Program-made: the position numbers and the translations under genes
Shown: positions 38,444 through 47,233 of the stretch, piece after piece
Numbering within the stretch: the first letter of the stretch is position 1
Layout: the number at the start of each line of letters is the position of its first letter
NCBI RefSeq assembly: GCF_003426025.1
Contig: NZ_QJSH01000014.1
Span: forward strand, 1-64,000
Direction: 5' to 3'
Source: Paraliobacillus quinghaiensis
GTDB taxonomy: Bacteria; Bacillota; Bacilli; Bacillales; Amphibacillaceae
Length of the DNA stretch: 64,000 bases
Notes under the pieces: generated by a model
Database searches by the model: none
Told to the model about the DNA's origin: nothing
What the model saw: only the letters and a program-made list of their open reading frames with translations

Positions 38444-38516
38444 TATGCAAGATAGATTAGTTTCTTTAGCCATGTTACTCTAAATTTAGAGTGTTTTTTC
38501 AAAAGAGGTGAAGCAA

Positions 38517-38686
38517 ATGGATATTGCAGCTTTATCAACTGTGAAGCAAATGTACAGCAACAAGCTTCAGTTAAAGTGATGGACAAGGTCATGGATCAAT
38601 CTGAAATACAAAGTGATGGCATGATTAAAATGATGGAACAGTCCGTCAGTCCTCATTTAGGAAGTAAGATTGATTTTAAAGCATAA
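38517..38686 (+). pseudogene. YjfB-like small protein gene with a frameshift
   Basis: The start reads MDIAALSTVKQ, the typical N terminus of the B. subtilis YjfB family. After codon 11 the homologous reading continues only in another frame: VQQQASVKVMDKVMDQ then MMEQSVSPHLGSKIDF, ending at 38686. One additional A in the A run at 38514-38550 region (CAAATGTA to CAAAATGTA at about 38549-38552) would restore a protein of about 56 residues. YjfB genes are SigD-regulated in B. subtilis and of unknown function. AGAGGTG precedes the ATG. Confidence 0.75.
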
Positions 38687-38697
38687 CAAGCTAAGCG

Positions 38698-38727
38698 CTA
38701 CTGCTATTATTAGTGGTAGTGTTTTTT
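38698..38727 (+). terminator. Terminator after the yjfB-like gene
   Basis: CTACTGCTA / TAGTGGTAG stem (wobble pairs) with a T run. Confidence 0.7.
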
Positions 38728-38824
38728 AATAAGTTAAGAGAAATTCACCGAAATTACTACACATATACCCACATCATTCCGATAATAGAAGAAAATGAAC
38801 AATGAGAAGGAGATGGCATGCGCC

Positions 38825-39196
38825 ATGAACGTTGGGGAAACTAAAACTGGAGCCCAACTCCTGCAAAGAATTGACAACAACACGTTTTCTACACCGGCAA
38901 GAGATAAGGTTAAAGATGAAAAATCTATTGAGGTATATCAAAAAATAAAAGAAAATGTTGATGAACAACCAAGTCGTGATCAAACACAACAATTAGTAGA
39001 ACAATTAAATGATTTGCTAGAGCACAAATATACCGATGTGAAATTTGAATTTCATGAGAAACTAGAAAAATATTATGTGACAGTAGTAGATTCAGAATCT
39101 AAGGAAGTAATAAAAGAGATTCCACCACGTAAAATGTTAGATGTTTATGCATCAATAGCAGAATCGATGGGATTGATAGTTGATGAAAAGGTTTAG
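38825..39196 (+). CDS. flaG: FlaG-family flagellar protein
   Basis: This 123-residue protein has the FlaG domain in its second half: LNDLLEHKYTDVKFEFHEKL, VVDSESKEVIKEIPPRKMLD and ESMGLIVDEKV. FlaG affects filament length in other bacteria and is always next to fliD. The start is uncertain: the frame is open from an ATG at 38795, AAGGAG sits at 38807-38812, and in-frame ATGs occur at 38813 (too close) and 38825 (12 nt away). I prefer 38825. Confidence 0.85.
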   Translation: MNVGETKTGAQLLQRIDNNTFSTPARDKVKDEKSIEVYQKIKENVDEQPSRDQTQQLVEQLNDLLEHKYTDVKFEFHEKLEKYYVTVVDSESKEVIKEIPPRKMLDVYASIAESMGLIVDEKV

Positions 39197-39214
39197 AAAC
39201 AAAGGAGTGATAGT

Positions 39215-40786
39215 ATGGCTTATAGTGTAGATACGTCTAGTAGAATCACTGGACTTGCATCAGGAATAGATACTGACTCCATGGTTAAGGAGTTAATGGC
39301 TGCAGAACGTATGCCATTAGATAAGATGGAACAGGACGTTTCATGGACGGAATGGAAACGTGATTCATACCGTGATATGAATAAGCTTTTTTATGATTTA
39401 GATCAACAAACGTTAGATATGAAACTACAAAAGACTTATCAATCAAAGACAACTGCTTCAACAAATGAATCGGCAGTTACAGCAACAGCTACTGCTAATG
39501 CTACGAATAGCTCGTATCAAATTGGGGTAGAAGATTTAGCCACCACAGCCATTAACGTAAGTAAAAATGGGATTTCAGGCGATGCTAACTTTGACCAATA
39601 TGGTAAATTAAGTGATCAAGTTTTTTCTGGAGATAATATCACTGCAGATGGTTCTTTCGATATTTCCTACTATAATGAAGACGGTACTAAGATTACCAAA
39701 AATATCACGTACAAAGCAGACGATTCATTAAACAATGTACTTAAAAAAATTGGCTCAGCCACAGATAATGAAATTCGTGCCACATACGATACGCAAAGCG
39801 ACAAGGTCATTATTGAACGTACAAAAACTGGTGATTTTAATACAACAGATGAATTTTTAGGTGCGGAAATTGGTTTTAATGGTTCAGGTGCTTCTGATTT
39901 TTTAGTGAACACACTACAGCTAAAAAATGGTGAGCAACAAACTGATGGCACATGGAAAAAGGTAGAGTCTGGTGGTACGGATGCTAGATTCACCTATAAT
40001 GGAAGAGAGTTCACCTCCAAAGATAACTCCTATACATTAAATGATGTAACGTTTAATTTTACGAGCAAAACAAATGGAATACCGGCTACAATTACGATTG
40101 ATAACGATGTAGATGCAGCCTTTGATAAAGTTATGAAATTTGTTGAAAGCTATAATACAGCCATTGAAACGGTAAATGAAGCGCTGCAAGAAGATCGTTA
40201 CCGTGATTTTAAACCTTTAACAGAAGCACAAAGAGAAGGCATGTCTGAAAACGAGATAGAGAAGTGGGAGGAAAAATCTAGAAGTGGTTTATTAAAAGGT
40301 GACTCAATTCTATCAAGTGGTTTATCTTCAATGCGATCAAACTGGTACAGTACTGTCGATAATGCTAGCAACTTTAATAGCATAACGGATATTGGCATTA
40401 CAACATCTTCAGACTACATGGACAAAGGAAAACTAGAAGTTGATGAAGACGAACTGAAAGCTGCATTACGTACAGACCCAGATTCAGTTCATAAGTTATT
40501 TTCGAATGATGTACAAGGAGCAGGTAGAGGGATTATTAATCGTTTGGAAGACTCAATTGCTAATACAATTGACCGTGTTGAAGAGCGAGCTGGGAAGCCG
40601 AGTTCAACCCTGCAACAATATACTCTGGGACGACGATTGGACGATATGGAAGATCGAATTTCTGCTTTTGAGGATCGTTTAAGACAAACTGAAGACCGTT
40701 ATTGGAGCCAGTTCGCTACAATGGAAAAAATGATTCAGCAAATGAACTCACAATCGAGCTACTTAATGCAGCAATTTAGTATGTAA
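39215..40786 (+). CDS. fliD: Flagellar filament cap protein FliD (HAP2)
   Basis: This 523-residue protein caps the filament and folds flagellin monomers. The N-terminal FliD domain has RITGLASGIDTDSMVKELM (about 10-28) and the C-terminal domain ends in a coiled coil (LDDMEDRISAFEDRLRQTE, WSQFATMEKMIQQMNSQ). AAAGGAGTGATAGT precedes the ATG. Part of the flaG-fliD-fliS-fliT operon. Confidence 0.95.
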   Translation: MAYSVDTSSRITGLASGIDTDSMVKELMAAERMPLDKMEQDVSWTEWKRDSYRDMNKLFYDLDQQTLDMKLQKTYQSKTTASTNESAVTATATANATNSSYQIGVEDLATTAINVSKNGISGDANFDQYGKLSDQVFSGDNITADGSFDISYYNEDGTKITKNITYKADDSLNNVLKKIGSATDNEIRATYDTQSDKVIIERTKTGDFNTTDEFLGAEIGFNGSGASDFLVNTLQLKNGEQQTDGTWKKVESGGTDARFTYNGREFTSKDNSYTLNDVTFNFTSKTNGIPATITIDNDVDAAFDKVMKFVESYNTAIETVNEALQEDRYRDFKPLTEAQREGMSENEIEKWEEKSRSGLLKGDSILSSGLSSMRSNWYSTVDNASNFNSITDIGITTSSDYMDKGKLEVDEDELKAALRTDPDSVHKLFSNDVQGAGRGIINRLEDSIANTIDRVEERAGKPSSTLQQYTLGRRLDDMEDRISAFEDRLRQTEDRYWSQFATMEKMIQQMNSQSSYLMQQFSM

Positions 40787-40806
40787 AAAGGAGTGTCAAT
40801 TTCAAT

Positions 40807-41208
40807 ATGGCTTACCAACAATACCAAGCGTATAAAAATAATTCAGTCAACACAGCATCACCAGGTGAGTTAACCTTAATGTTGTATAATGGATGTTTGA
40901 AGTTTATCAAACAAGCAAAAAAAGCAATGGAATCAAATAATATAGAGTTGAAGAATACCAATATTCAAAAAGCACAGAAGATTATTAGTGAGTTAATGGT
41001 GACATTGGATCAAAATGCGGCAGTATCTGAAGAAATGATGTCACTCTATGATTATATTAACCGTCGTTTAATAGAATCGAACATACAGAATGATGCTGAA
41101 ATATTGGACGAGGCATTTGGACTTGTTGAAGAATTCCGCGATACGTGGAAAGAGGTATTAAAGCAAACACGTCAAAAACAATATGGACAAACAGGTGCAC
41201 AAGTTTAA
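40807..41208 (+). CDS. fliS: Flagellin export chaperone FliS
   Basis: This 133-residue four-helix protein has the family motifs YQQYQAYKNNSVNTASPGEL, LTLMLYNGCLKFIKQA and NRRLIESNIQNDAEILDEA. It binds flagellin and prevents cytoplasmic polymerisation, and acts with FliW in flagellin homeostasis. Its stop overlaps the fliT start by 1 nt (TAATG). Confidence 0.95.
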   Translation: MAYQQYQAYKNNSVNTASPGELTLMLYNGCLKFIKQAKKAMESNNIELKNTNIQKAQKIISELMVTLDQNAAVSEEMMSLYDYINRRLIESNIQNDAEILDEAFGLVEEFRDTWKEVLKQTRQKQYGQTGAQV

Positions 41209-41561
41209 TGGGACGAATGGAAGCATTATATGATATTACGGTCGAGTTAGATCGCTTATTAGAGCAGCCAATGGAAAGTAAAGACAGAGAGAAGCTGATT
41301 GAACAAACAGAGGCACTAATTAGTAAGCGTGAATTGCTTTTGCAAGAGGTGAAAGAACCTTATACAGACGAAGAACGTGAGATAGGCAGAAAGTTAATAC
41401 CTCTAGAGCAAAATATTCAGCAAAAAGTGAAGTTGCTTTTTATGAATTTAAAGATTGAAATGCGTTCGGTAAAGAAACAAAAATCTTCTAATCAAAAGTA
41501 TATAAACCCATACAAAAATGCTTCAAATTTTGATGGAACTTTTTTAGATAAAAAGAAATAG
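41208..41561 (+). CDS. fliT: FliT-like flagellar chaperone
   Basis: This 117-residue helical protein begins MGRMEALYDITVELDRLL and continues LIEQTEALISKRELLLQEV, features of the FliT/FliT-B group that chaperones FliD. Its position directly after fliS is the usual one. The start at 41208 shares a base with the fliS stop; the longer frame from 41145 overlaps fliS. Confidence 0.85.
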   Translation: MGRMEALYDITVELDRLLEQPMESKDREKLIEQTEALISKRELLLQEVKEPYTDEEREIGRKLIPLEQNIQQKVKLLFMNLKIEMRSVKKQKSSNQKYINPYKNASNFDGTFLDKKK

Positions 41562-41569
41562 GTGATGAA

Positions 41570-41953
41570 TTGGTACAATTAAAAGACGGAGATTACCAAC
41601 TATTACGTGAATATAAAGAGATGTTAGTCGTGATGAGTGAAGGCTTCATATATGTAAAAGATAATTTATCAGAAGAAGCACCGATACAGGTACAGGATGT
41701 ATTCAATGACCTACTAGCTTCGTTCCAACAGTTAAATGCAACTCATGGACAGCTAGTGCGAATTTTTGAAGAGAGCGAAGAAGTTGAAGTGTTATTGAGT
41801 GAGTATAAAGAAATTGTCAAGTCATTAACAGGATGGTTTGAAATGAATGCAAATCAAGAAAAAAGAGAGCTAATTGAAACAAAAGTAAGTCCAGCTTTTG
41901 AATCATGGAAGCAAAAAATGTTAGATTTTATCCAACCTTATACCGTACAATAA
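41570..41953 (+). CDS. Hypothetical helical protein at the end of the fliDST operon
   Basis: This 127-residue protein is acidic and predicted all-helical, with no cysteine or membrane segment; typical stretches are REYKEMLVVMSEGFIYVKD and LSEYKEIVKSLTGWFEMNA. The start is TTG after AGGTGATGAA. It lies 8 bp after fliT and before the operon terminator, so it is cotranscribed with fliD, fliS and fliT. I do not recognise the family; a secretion chaperone is a reasonable guess from size, composition and context only. Confidence 0.75.
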   Translation: MVQLKDGDYQLLREYKEMLVVMSEGFIYVKDNLSEEAPIQVQDVFNDLLASFQQLNATHGQLVRIFEESEEVEVLLSEYKEIVKSLTGWFEMNANQEKRELIETKVSPAFESWKQKMLDFIQPYTVQ

Positions 41954-41954
41954 G

Positions 41955-41993
41955 AAAAAGCTCTTCCAATCACCTAGGTTGGGAGAGCTTTTT
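41955..41993. terminator. Terminator of the fliD operon, bidirectional
   Basis: AAAAAGCTCTTCCAA / TTGGGAGAGCTTTTT stem, between convergent genes. Confidence 0.85.
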
Positions 41994-41999
41994 AAGTAA

Positions 42000-42287
42000 T
42001 TAATACATACTAAATGTAGCTAAACCTATGAAAGCAACTAAAATAAATAAGGCGTACAACGCTGTGCCAATGATACTAGTTGTTAAGCCTGCAACTGCCA
42101 TTCCACGACCACCTTGCTTATAACTTGAAATTTCTTTAAATGCTTTATTAGCTAAAATGATACCGACAATCCCTAAAATGAATCCAACCCAAGGAATAAT
42201 AATAGATAAAATACCAAGAACCAATGAGGCAATAGCTTTCCCATTTGCAGGTGGAGCTGGTTGATATTGTTGTTTTTCCTCCATCAT
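42000..42287 (-). CDS. DUF4190-type small membrane protein
   Basis: This 95-residue protein has a Gln/Pro-rich N terminus (KQQYQPAPPANGKAIASLVL) followed by two membrane segments with the DUF4190 pattern LGILSIIIPWVGFILGIVGI, LANKAFKEI and GRGMAVAGLTTSIIG. The family is widespread in Gram-positives with no defined function. AAAGGGTGTT precedes the ATG on the minus strand. Confidence 0.85.
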   Translation of the reverse strand: MMEEKQQYQPAPPANGKAIASLVLGILSIIIPWVGFILGIVGIILANKAFKEISSYKQGGRGMAVAGLTTSIIGTALYALFILVAFIGLATFSMY

Positions 42288-42350
42288 AACACCCTTTCTG
42301 TAGTGAGTATTTAGCTTATTATAACATTATTTCCTTATCTATAGTTAGAA

Positions 42351-42652
42351 TGCTGATAAAATTTAATTTGTGCTGATAAGATCGGGTAGAGCGCTGATAA
42401 ACAGCTCCAAAGTACCGATAAAAGCGTCTATTGTGCCGATAGAAAGTTCGAATTCCGATAAACTACTCTAAAGCGCTGATAAATAGCGCTAATATGCCGA
42501 TAAATCACTCTAAAGTGCTGATAAAATCGCCCAAAGCGCTGATAAATAACTCAAATGCCGATAAATCGACTATATCGCCGATAAACTACTCAAAATCGCT
42601 GATAAAAGCACCAATCACGCTGATAAACTCACCCAAATCACCGATTAATCAT
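42351..42652 (+). repeat. Phased short-repeat array A (core GCYGATAAA, 15 units, 19-21 bp period)
   Basis: GAT(A) cores start at 42355, 42375, 42396, 42417, 42438, 42457, 42478, 42499, 42520, 42541, 42560, 42580, 42601, 42622 and 42643. The spacing is 21 bp in most cases and 19-20 bp in the others. The core is mostly (G)C(C/T)GATAAA; the 11-13 bases between cores are not conserved apart from frequent CTC/CAAA. The 69-residue frame at 42494 is a by-product of the 21-bp (7-codon) period. It lies between the divergent DUF4190 and dabB genes. Confidence 0.85.
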
Positions 42653-42942
42653 CCTAACTCACACATTGACAAAACTTTTGCTTTCCTATATATTTTTATA
42701 TAACTTATAAATTGGCAGATGTATATTTTTGATTTCTTAAATGTCTAACGCTTTAGCATTCTTTTGAAATTTCGATTTTGATTGGATGAAAAGGCTAATA
42801 AAATATAAGAAAGAAAAGGTAATATAAATCAATATATCTAATAATCTATGTATCAGAGCCCAAAAGAATTCTTATTAGCAGATAATTATATATTACGTAA
42901 AAGGTAGTTCTTCAAAAAACTTTATTGAAGTTAGTTGAAGTG

Positions 42943-43010
42943 AAACCGACAATAGTCAAGATTCAATGATTCTAAAAAATCATTTGAATTTTGAAGTTGT
43001 CGGTTTTTTT
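42943..43010 (+). promoter_or_regulatory. Terminator-like hairpin in the dabB leader (possible attenuator)
   Basis: AAACCGACAA (42943-42952) pairs with TTGTCGGTTT (42997-43006), with an inner stem ATTCAATGATT / AATCATTTGAAT and seven T residues at 43004-43010. It ends 34 nt before the dabB ATG, and no gene lies upstream on this strand. The gap 42653-42942 is otherwise AT-rich without a clear feature. Confidence 0.65.
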
Positions 43011-43044
43011 ATTGGAAATTTTTATAAACATCCAGAGGGGGAGA

Positions 43045-44583
43045 ATGTCTGTGTTAGTTTCATTAAGTACGTCATCATTATTGATATTATTTTTTACTTT
43101 ACTTATTGCTTCGGGGATAAGTGGACTGTTGTTTTTACATCCTCGAGTTCCATTGCGTTATGTTCGGATTCATATTGGTATATTAGCTTTACCACTATTG
43201 GTTTCATTATTGGGCCTTTTTAATACAAGTGCGAATGAAAATGTTGGTCCTTGGTACCTAGATTCTTTAGCTTGGCTAATGGTTTTCTTTGTACTCGCTA
43301 TTGGGTTAATCATTCAACGTTTTTCTGTACGATATTTAATGGGAGATCGCTCTTATCGTAAGTATTTTACGCTTTTCACATTCACTACAGGTATTGCTTC
43401 AATTTTATGGTTAAGTGGTGACATGCGCCTGCTGGTTATAGCATGGGGAGTGACATTTGCCGGTTTATACGTACTTATAAAATTAAACAGTGGATGGAAA
43501 GTAGCTAGTGAAGCTGCCAAGGTTTCTGGTCGCTTATTTACAATAAGTTGGCTTTCATTAGTATTCGCAATGATTTGGCTTTCTCAAGCTACAGGTTACT
43601 GGCAGTTATCATTAGCACTTGCAAATGACAGTTTAGCTCAACTTGGGGCATGGGATAGAACAGGTATTAATTTATTGATTGTATTAGCGGTGATCATTCC
43701 GGCAGCTCAATGGCCTTTTCAACGGTGGTTAATGGAGTCTGCAGTTGTGCCAACTCCTGTTTCTGCATTTATGCATGCTGGTTTAGTGAATGCAGGTGGA
43801 ATTATGCTAACTCGCTTTTCACCTCTTTTTACTGGTGAAATAGCTTCTATTGTTTTACTTGTTATCGCAAGCATTTCTGTCTTAATTGGCTCTGGAATTA
43901 GTTTAGTCCAGGTTGATTATAAACGTCAGTTAATAGGCTCTACGATGGGTCAAATGGGATTTATGCTAATTCAGTGTGCACTAGGGGCTTATATAGCAGC
44001 CATTATTCATCTTATTTTACATGGATTGTTTAAAGCTACGCTGTTTTTACAGGCTGGTTCAGCAGTACGTCGTTACGAATTATCACCTCGCGTTACGAAT
44101 AGGTCATCACAATTATGGATTATGGCTGGTCGAGCTTTAGCCTTATTTACAGGGGTTACCTACTGGATCATGGCTCCTTTAGAAGGATATCAATTGATTA
44201 GTGCGCTAATCTTAGTGTGGTCATTGTCGGTTGCTTGGACACAGCTCGTCGCTTTTTCTCAAGGGATAATCGGAAAAATTGTGGGTTTGTCATTTTTAGG
44301 AGGGGCAGCCGTTGTTTACTTTATGATGCATAGCCTCTTCTATGAGTGGTTGAGTACAACTGTTTATCAAAGTGTTCAACCGCCAATATCTGTTGTCATT
44401 GTTGTCGTCTGTCTTTTACTAGTTGGTATTGCTGTAGGGGCATGGGTTTCTCGTAATCGTTCTTCATCTGCCTATGCAGTACTATATCTTTGGTTAGTAA
44501 GATTTGGTGAAGCAAAACCAAAATCAGTAGAAAGTCACCCAAACTACCTAAACAATATTTATTTAAAGGGAGGTAATCAGTGA
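43045..44583 (+). CDS. dabB: DabB/MpsA, NADH-dehydrogenase-subunit-5-like inorganic carbon transporter subunit
   Basis: This 512-residue membrane protein belongs to the NuoL/MrpA (Proton_antipo_M) family with about 13-14 hydrophobic segments. Conserved ion-path elements include a Lys in AAQWPFQRWLMES, VSAFMHAGLVNAGGIML and HLILHGLFKATLFLQAGS. Placed before DabA, it forms the DAB/MpsAB complex that couples ion flux to CO2/bicarbonate uptake. ATG 43045 follows AGAGGGGGAG; the frame from 42991 runs through the leader hairpin and is rejected. Stop overlaps the dabA start. Confidence 0.92.
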   Translation: MSVLVSLSTSSLLILFFTLLIASGISGLLFLHPRVPLRYVRIHIGILALPLLVSLLGLFNTSANENVGPWYLDSLAWLMVFFVLAIGLIIQRFSVRYLMGDRSYRKYFTLFTFTTGIASILWLSGDMRLLVIAWGVTFAGLYVLIKLNSGWKVASEAAKVSGRLFTISWLSLVFAMIWLSQATGYWQLSLALANDSLAQLGAWDRTGINLLIVLAVIIPAAQWPFQRWLMESAVVPTPVSAFMHAGLVNAGGIMLTRFSPLFTGEIASIVLLVIASISVLIGSGISLVQVDYKRQLIGSTMGQMGFMLIQCALGAYIAAIIHLILHGLFKATLFLQAGSAVRRYELSPRVTNRSSQLWIMAGRALALFTGVTYWIMAPLEGYQLISALILVWSLSVAWTQLVAFSQGIIGKIVGLSFLGGAAVVYFMMHSLFYEWLSTTVYQSVQPPISVVIVVVCLLLVGIAVGAWVSRNRSSSAYAVLYLWLVRFGEAKPKSVESHPNYLNNIYLKGGNQ

Positions 44584-47207
44584 TGAGCGGAACATCTGTA
44601 TTAACGAAAGATAATGTAAAAAAGAAGGATACAACTACTAATTTTCAAGAAAGTGATATTAACGTTCTGATTGACTCAGCTAGCCGAGTGATTGCACCAC
44701 TTTGGCCGCTTTCTACATTTGCAGCACGTAACCCGTGGATGGGACTGGAAAAGCAATCTTTTGAAGAGGTTGCAGGGTGGTTAAAAGATACGCGTGGTAT
44801 TGATATCTATCCCAGTGCATCGATGATTCTTTCGGCAAAGCGTAAAGGTGAGATTGATCAAGATTTCGTGAAAATGGGCTTAGAGCGCTGGCTTGATTCA
44901 CATAGCTTTAATGTCCCGCGGGAGAAGGCAGAGCAATTTTGTCATGCTGCATTAAAACTAGAAGCATTACCTTCTAACCTTTTATCCTCCTCTGAGCTGG
45001 AGAAGTTGGCAGATGAATTTCGTGGTTTGAATCTGGATAGTATCGATAATCCTTCCATACAACCAATAAGTTCGCGTATCGAGAATCAGGATGGCGAAAA
45101 GTTAGTCAATATTCTGGATCATCATGTCATCAAGTGGAGTAAATTATATCTTGATGAGTCTCAGGCAGGTTGGACAATGCCAAAACGTGAGGAAGGTTTC
45201 TATAGAGCATGGCAGCGTCTCATTCAATATGACCCGGCACTTAGTAAAAAGCAGCGTAAAAGTTTAAAGGATTGGCCACAAGAGCCACATATGGCTTTAG
45301 AGAAAGCATTATCCGAACTAAATATCCCTGAATCAGAGATACAGAATTATCTTGAAGGTCATTTACTCTCTTTACCGGGTTGGGCAGGAATGATGCTGTG
45401 GCGCTCCCAACAATCGAGCCATGAACATGCACTATTAACAGAATATTTAGCGGTTCGAATTTCCATGGAGCTAGTGCTTGTAAAGCCTAACTTACCTTTG
45501 ACCAAACAGCAATCCGAGAAAAAAGTTTCAATTCCTTCCCTGATAGCATCTTGGTTTCAATGGGGGAACCTTTCAATCGAGGAATGGAAACAGTTGTCAT
45601 CGGCTGAACAAAATGAATATTTATCATTTGCTTACAGCTTTGATGACAAACTTCGCAGGAAAATTTGGTTAGAAGCTTGGGAACAAACACATGCGGATCA
45701 ATTAAGTCAAAAGCTAACTACTAAAAAGCGCAAGACAGACAGTGAAAAATCTAATTTAGCTCAATTAGCATTCTGCATTGATGTACGATCAGAACCTTTT
45801 CGTCGACAACTTGAAAAAGAAGGTCCGTTTGAAACGATTGGAATTGCTGGTTTCTTTGGTTTACAGATTGCAACTAACGAGCTCGGGAGTAATCATAGTC
45901 ATCCTTCCTTGCCAGTCATACTGAAGCCGAAGCACAAAATAAAAGAGACAGCTGACGAGAAAGAATTCAACTCGTATCTAGAACGTAAGCAGGCGGTTAC
46001 TTCCTTAGGTACTACATTTAAAGCTATGAAACAGAATACACTTGCAAGCTTACTTTTACCTGAATTAAGTGGACCTTGGCTTACGCTGCAGATGGTAGGG
46101 CGCAGTTTTGTACCTAGAAGCGCGAACCGTTTCATTCGTAATCTTCGTCAAAGTTGGTTGCAAAAACCGAATACAAATCTGTCACTGAATCATGAGCACA
46201 ACAAAGAAATGGAGATACCTATTGGTTTTACGGAAGAAGAAAAAGTGAATTATGCGCACCAAGCGCTAAAAATGATGGGACTAATAGAAAATTTTGCACC
46301 ATTAGTCGTAATCTGTGGTCATGGTAGTCAAAGCATTAATAATCCTTATGCTGCCGCTCTCGAATGTGGTGCATGCGGTGGAGCTGCAGGGGGATTCAAT
46401 GCAAGAGTTTTAGCTACCTTATGTAATCTACCAGAGGTAAGAGAAAAACTATCATTTGAAGGAATTGAGATCCCTCGTGACACCGTTTTTGTAGCAGCCG
46501 AGCATAAAACAACAGTTGATGAATTACACTGGATTTATGTTCCAGAACTTTCTGAAGCTGCACAAAAAGCATTTGATCGGATCGAAGCGGTTATGCCGAA
46601 AGTGAGCGATAATGCAAATAAAGAGCGTCTAGCGCAACTGCCAAGCTTCCAGTCTAAAGTTAAAAATCCGACGTTTGAGGCGCATCGATTTGCGGAAGAC
46701 TGGAGTGAGATACGTCCAGAATGGGGATTAGCTCGAAATGCTGCTTTTATTATCGGTCAACGTGAACTAACCGAGGATTTTGACTTGGAAGGTAGAGCCT
46801 TTCTTCATAATTATGACTGGCAGCAGGATAGAAGTGGTGAGCTTCTTGGTAATATCATTGCAGGACCAGGGACTGTTACCCAATGGATTAATTTACAATA
46901 TTACGCTTCAACTGTAGCATCACATTATTATGGTAGTGGTAATAAAGCAACACAAACCGTGACATCAGGTCTTGGTGTTATGCAGGGTAATGCAAGTGAC
47001 TTGTTATCTGGATTACCTTTGCAATCCGTTATGGAATCAGACTCTGAGGCGTATCATTCTCCTCTACGTTTGCTGATTGTGATCCAAGCGCCTAGTGAAT
47101 ATATAGAAAAGCTATTAAATAATAATCCTGCATTTCTAGACAAGGTTCAAAATGGATGGGTTCGACTTGCTAGTGTTGATACAGATGGTGTTTGGATAAA
47201 CTGGTAA
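44583..47207 (+). CDS. dabA: DabA/MpsB, inorganic carbon transporter subunit (DUF2309, UPF0753)
   Basis: This 874-residue cytoplasmic protein has a beta-carbonic-anhydrase-like active site. The four zinc-site residues known for DabA are present with correct spacing: Cys398 and Asp400 in FCIDVRSE, His580 in CGHGS, and Cys595 in ECGACGG (His to Cys is 15, as in Halothiobacillus DabA2). It is proposed to hydrate CO2 unidirectionally, driven through DabB. GGAGGTAATCAGTG precedes the ATG, which overlaps the dabB stop (TGATG). Confidence 0.94.
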   Translation: MSGTSVLTKDNVKKKDTTTNFQESDINVLIDSASRVIAPLWPLSTFAARNPWMGLEKQSFEEVAGWLKDTRGIDIYPSASMILSAKRKGEIDQDFVKMGLERWLDSHSFNVPREKAEQFCHAALKLEALPSNLLSSSELEKLADEFRGLNLDSIDNPSIQPISSRIENQDGEKLVNILDHHVIKWSKLYLDESQAGWTMPKREEGFYRAWQRLIQYDPALSKKQRKSLKDWPQEPHMALEKALSELNIPESEIQNYLEGHLLSLPGWAGMMLWRSQQSSHEHALLTEYLAVRISMELVLVKPNLPLTKQQSEKKVSIPSLIASWFQWGNLSIEEWKQLSSAEQNEYLSFAYSFDDKLRRKIWLEAWEQTHADQLSQKLTTKKRKTDSEKSNLAQLAFCIDVRSEPFRRQLEKEGPFETIGIAGFFGLQIATNELGSNHSHPSLPVILKPKHKIKETADEKEFNSYLERKQAVTSLGTTFKAMKQNTLASLLLPELSGPWLTLQMVGRSFVPRSANRFIRNLRQSWLQKPNTNLSLNHEHNKEMEIPIGFTEEEKVNYAHQALKMMGLIENFAPLVVICGHGSQSINNPYAAALECGACGGAAGGFNARVLATLCNLPEVREKLSFEGIEIPRDTVFVAAEHKTTVDELHWIYVPELSEAAQKAFDRIEAVMPKVSDNANKERLAQLPSFQSKVKNPTFEAHRFAEDWSEIRPEWGLARNAAFIIGQRELTEDFDLEGRAFLHNYDWQQDRSGELLGNIIAGPGTVTQWINLQYYASTVASHYYGSGNKATQTVTSGLGVMQGNASDLLSGLPLQSVMESDSEAYHSPLRLLIVIQAPSEYIEKLLNNNPAFLDKVQNGWVRLASVDTDGVWINW

Positions 47208-47233
47208 ATATAAAATTATATTGGGGTGTACTA

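Noticed and set aside
42351-42652. CRISPR array
   Set aside because: The core is only about 9 bp, spacing is 19-21 bp, and there are no long identical repeats, unique 30-40 bp spacers or cas genes.
42494-42703. 69-residue frame with seven-residue periodic peptide
   Set aside because: The period is a trivial result of the 21-bp phased array; there is no ribosome binding site and the frame is not kept across array B.
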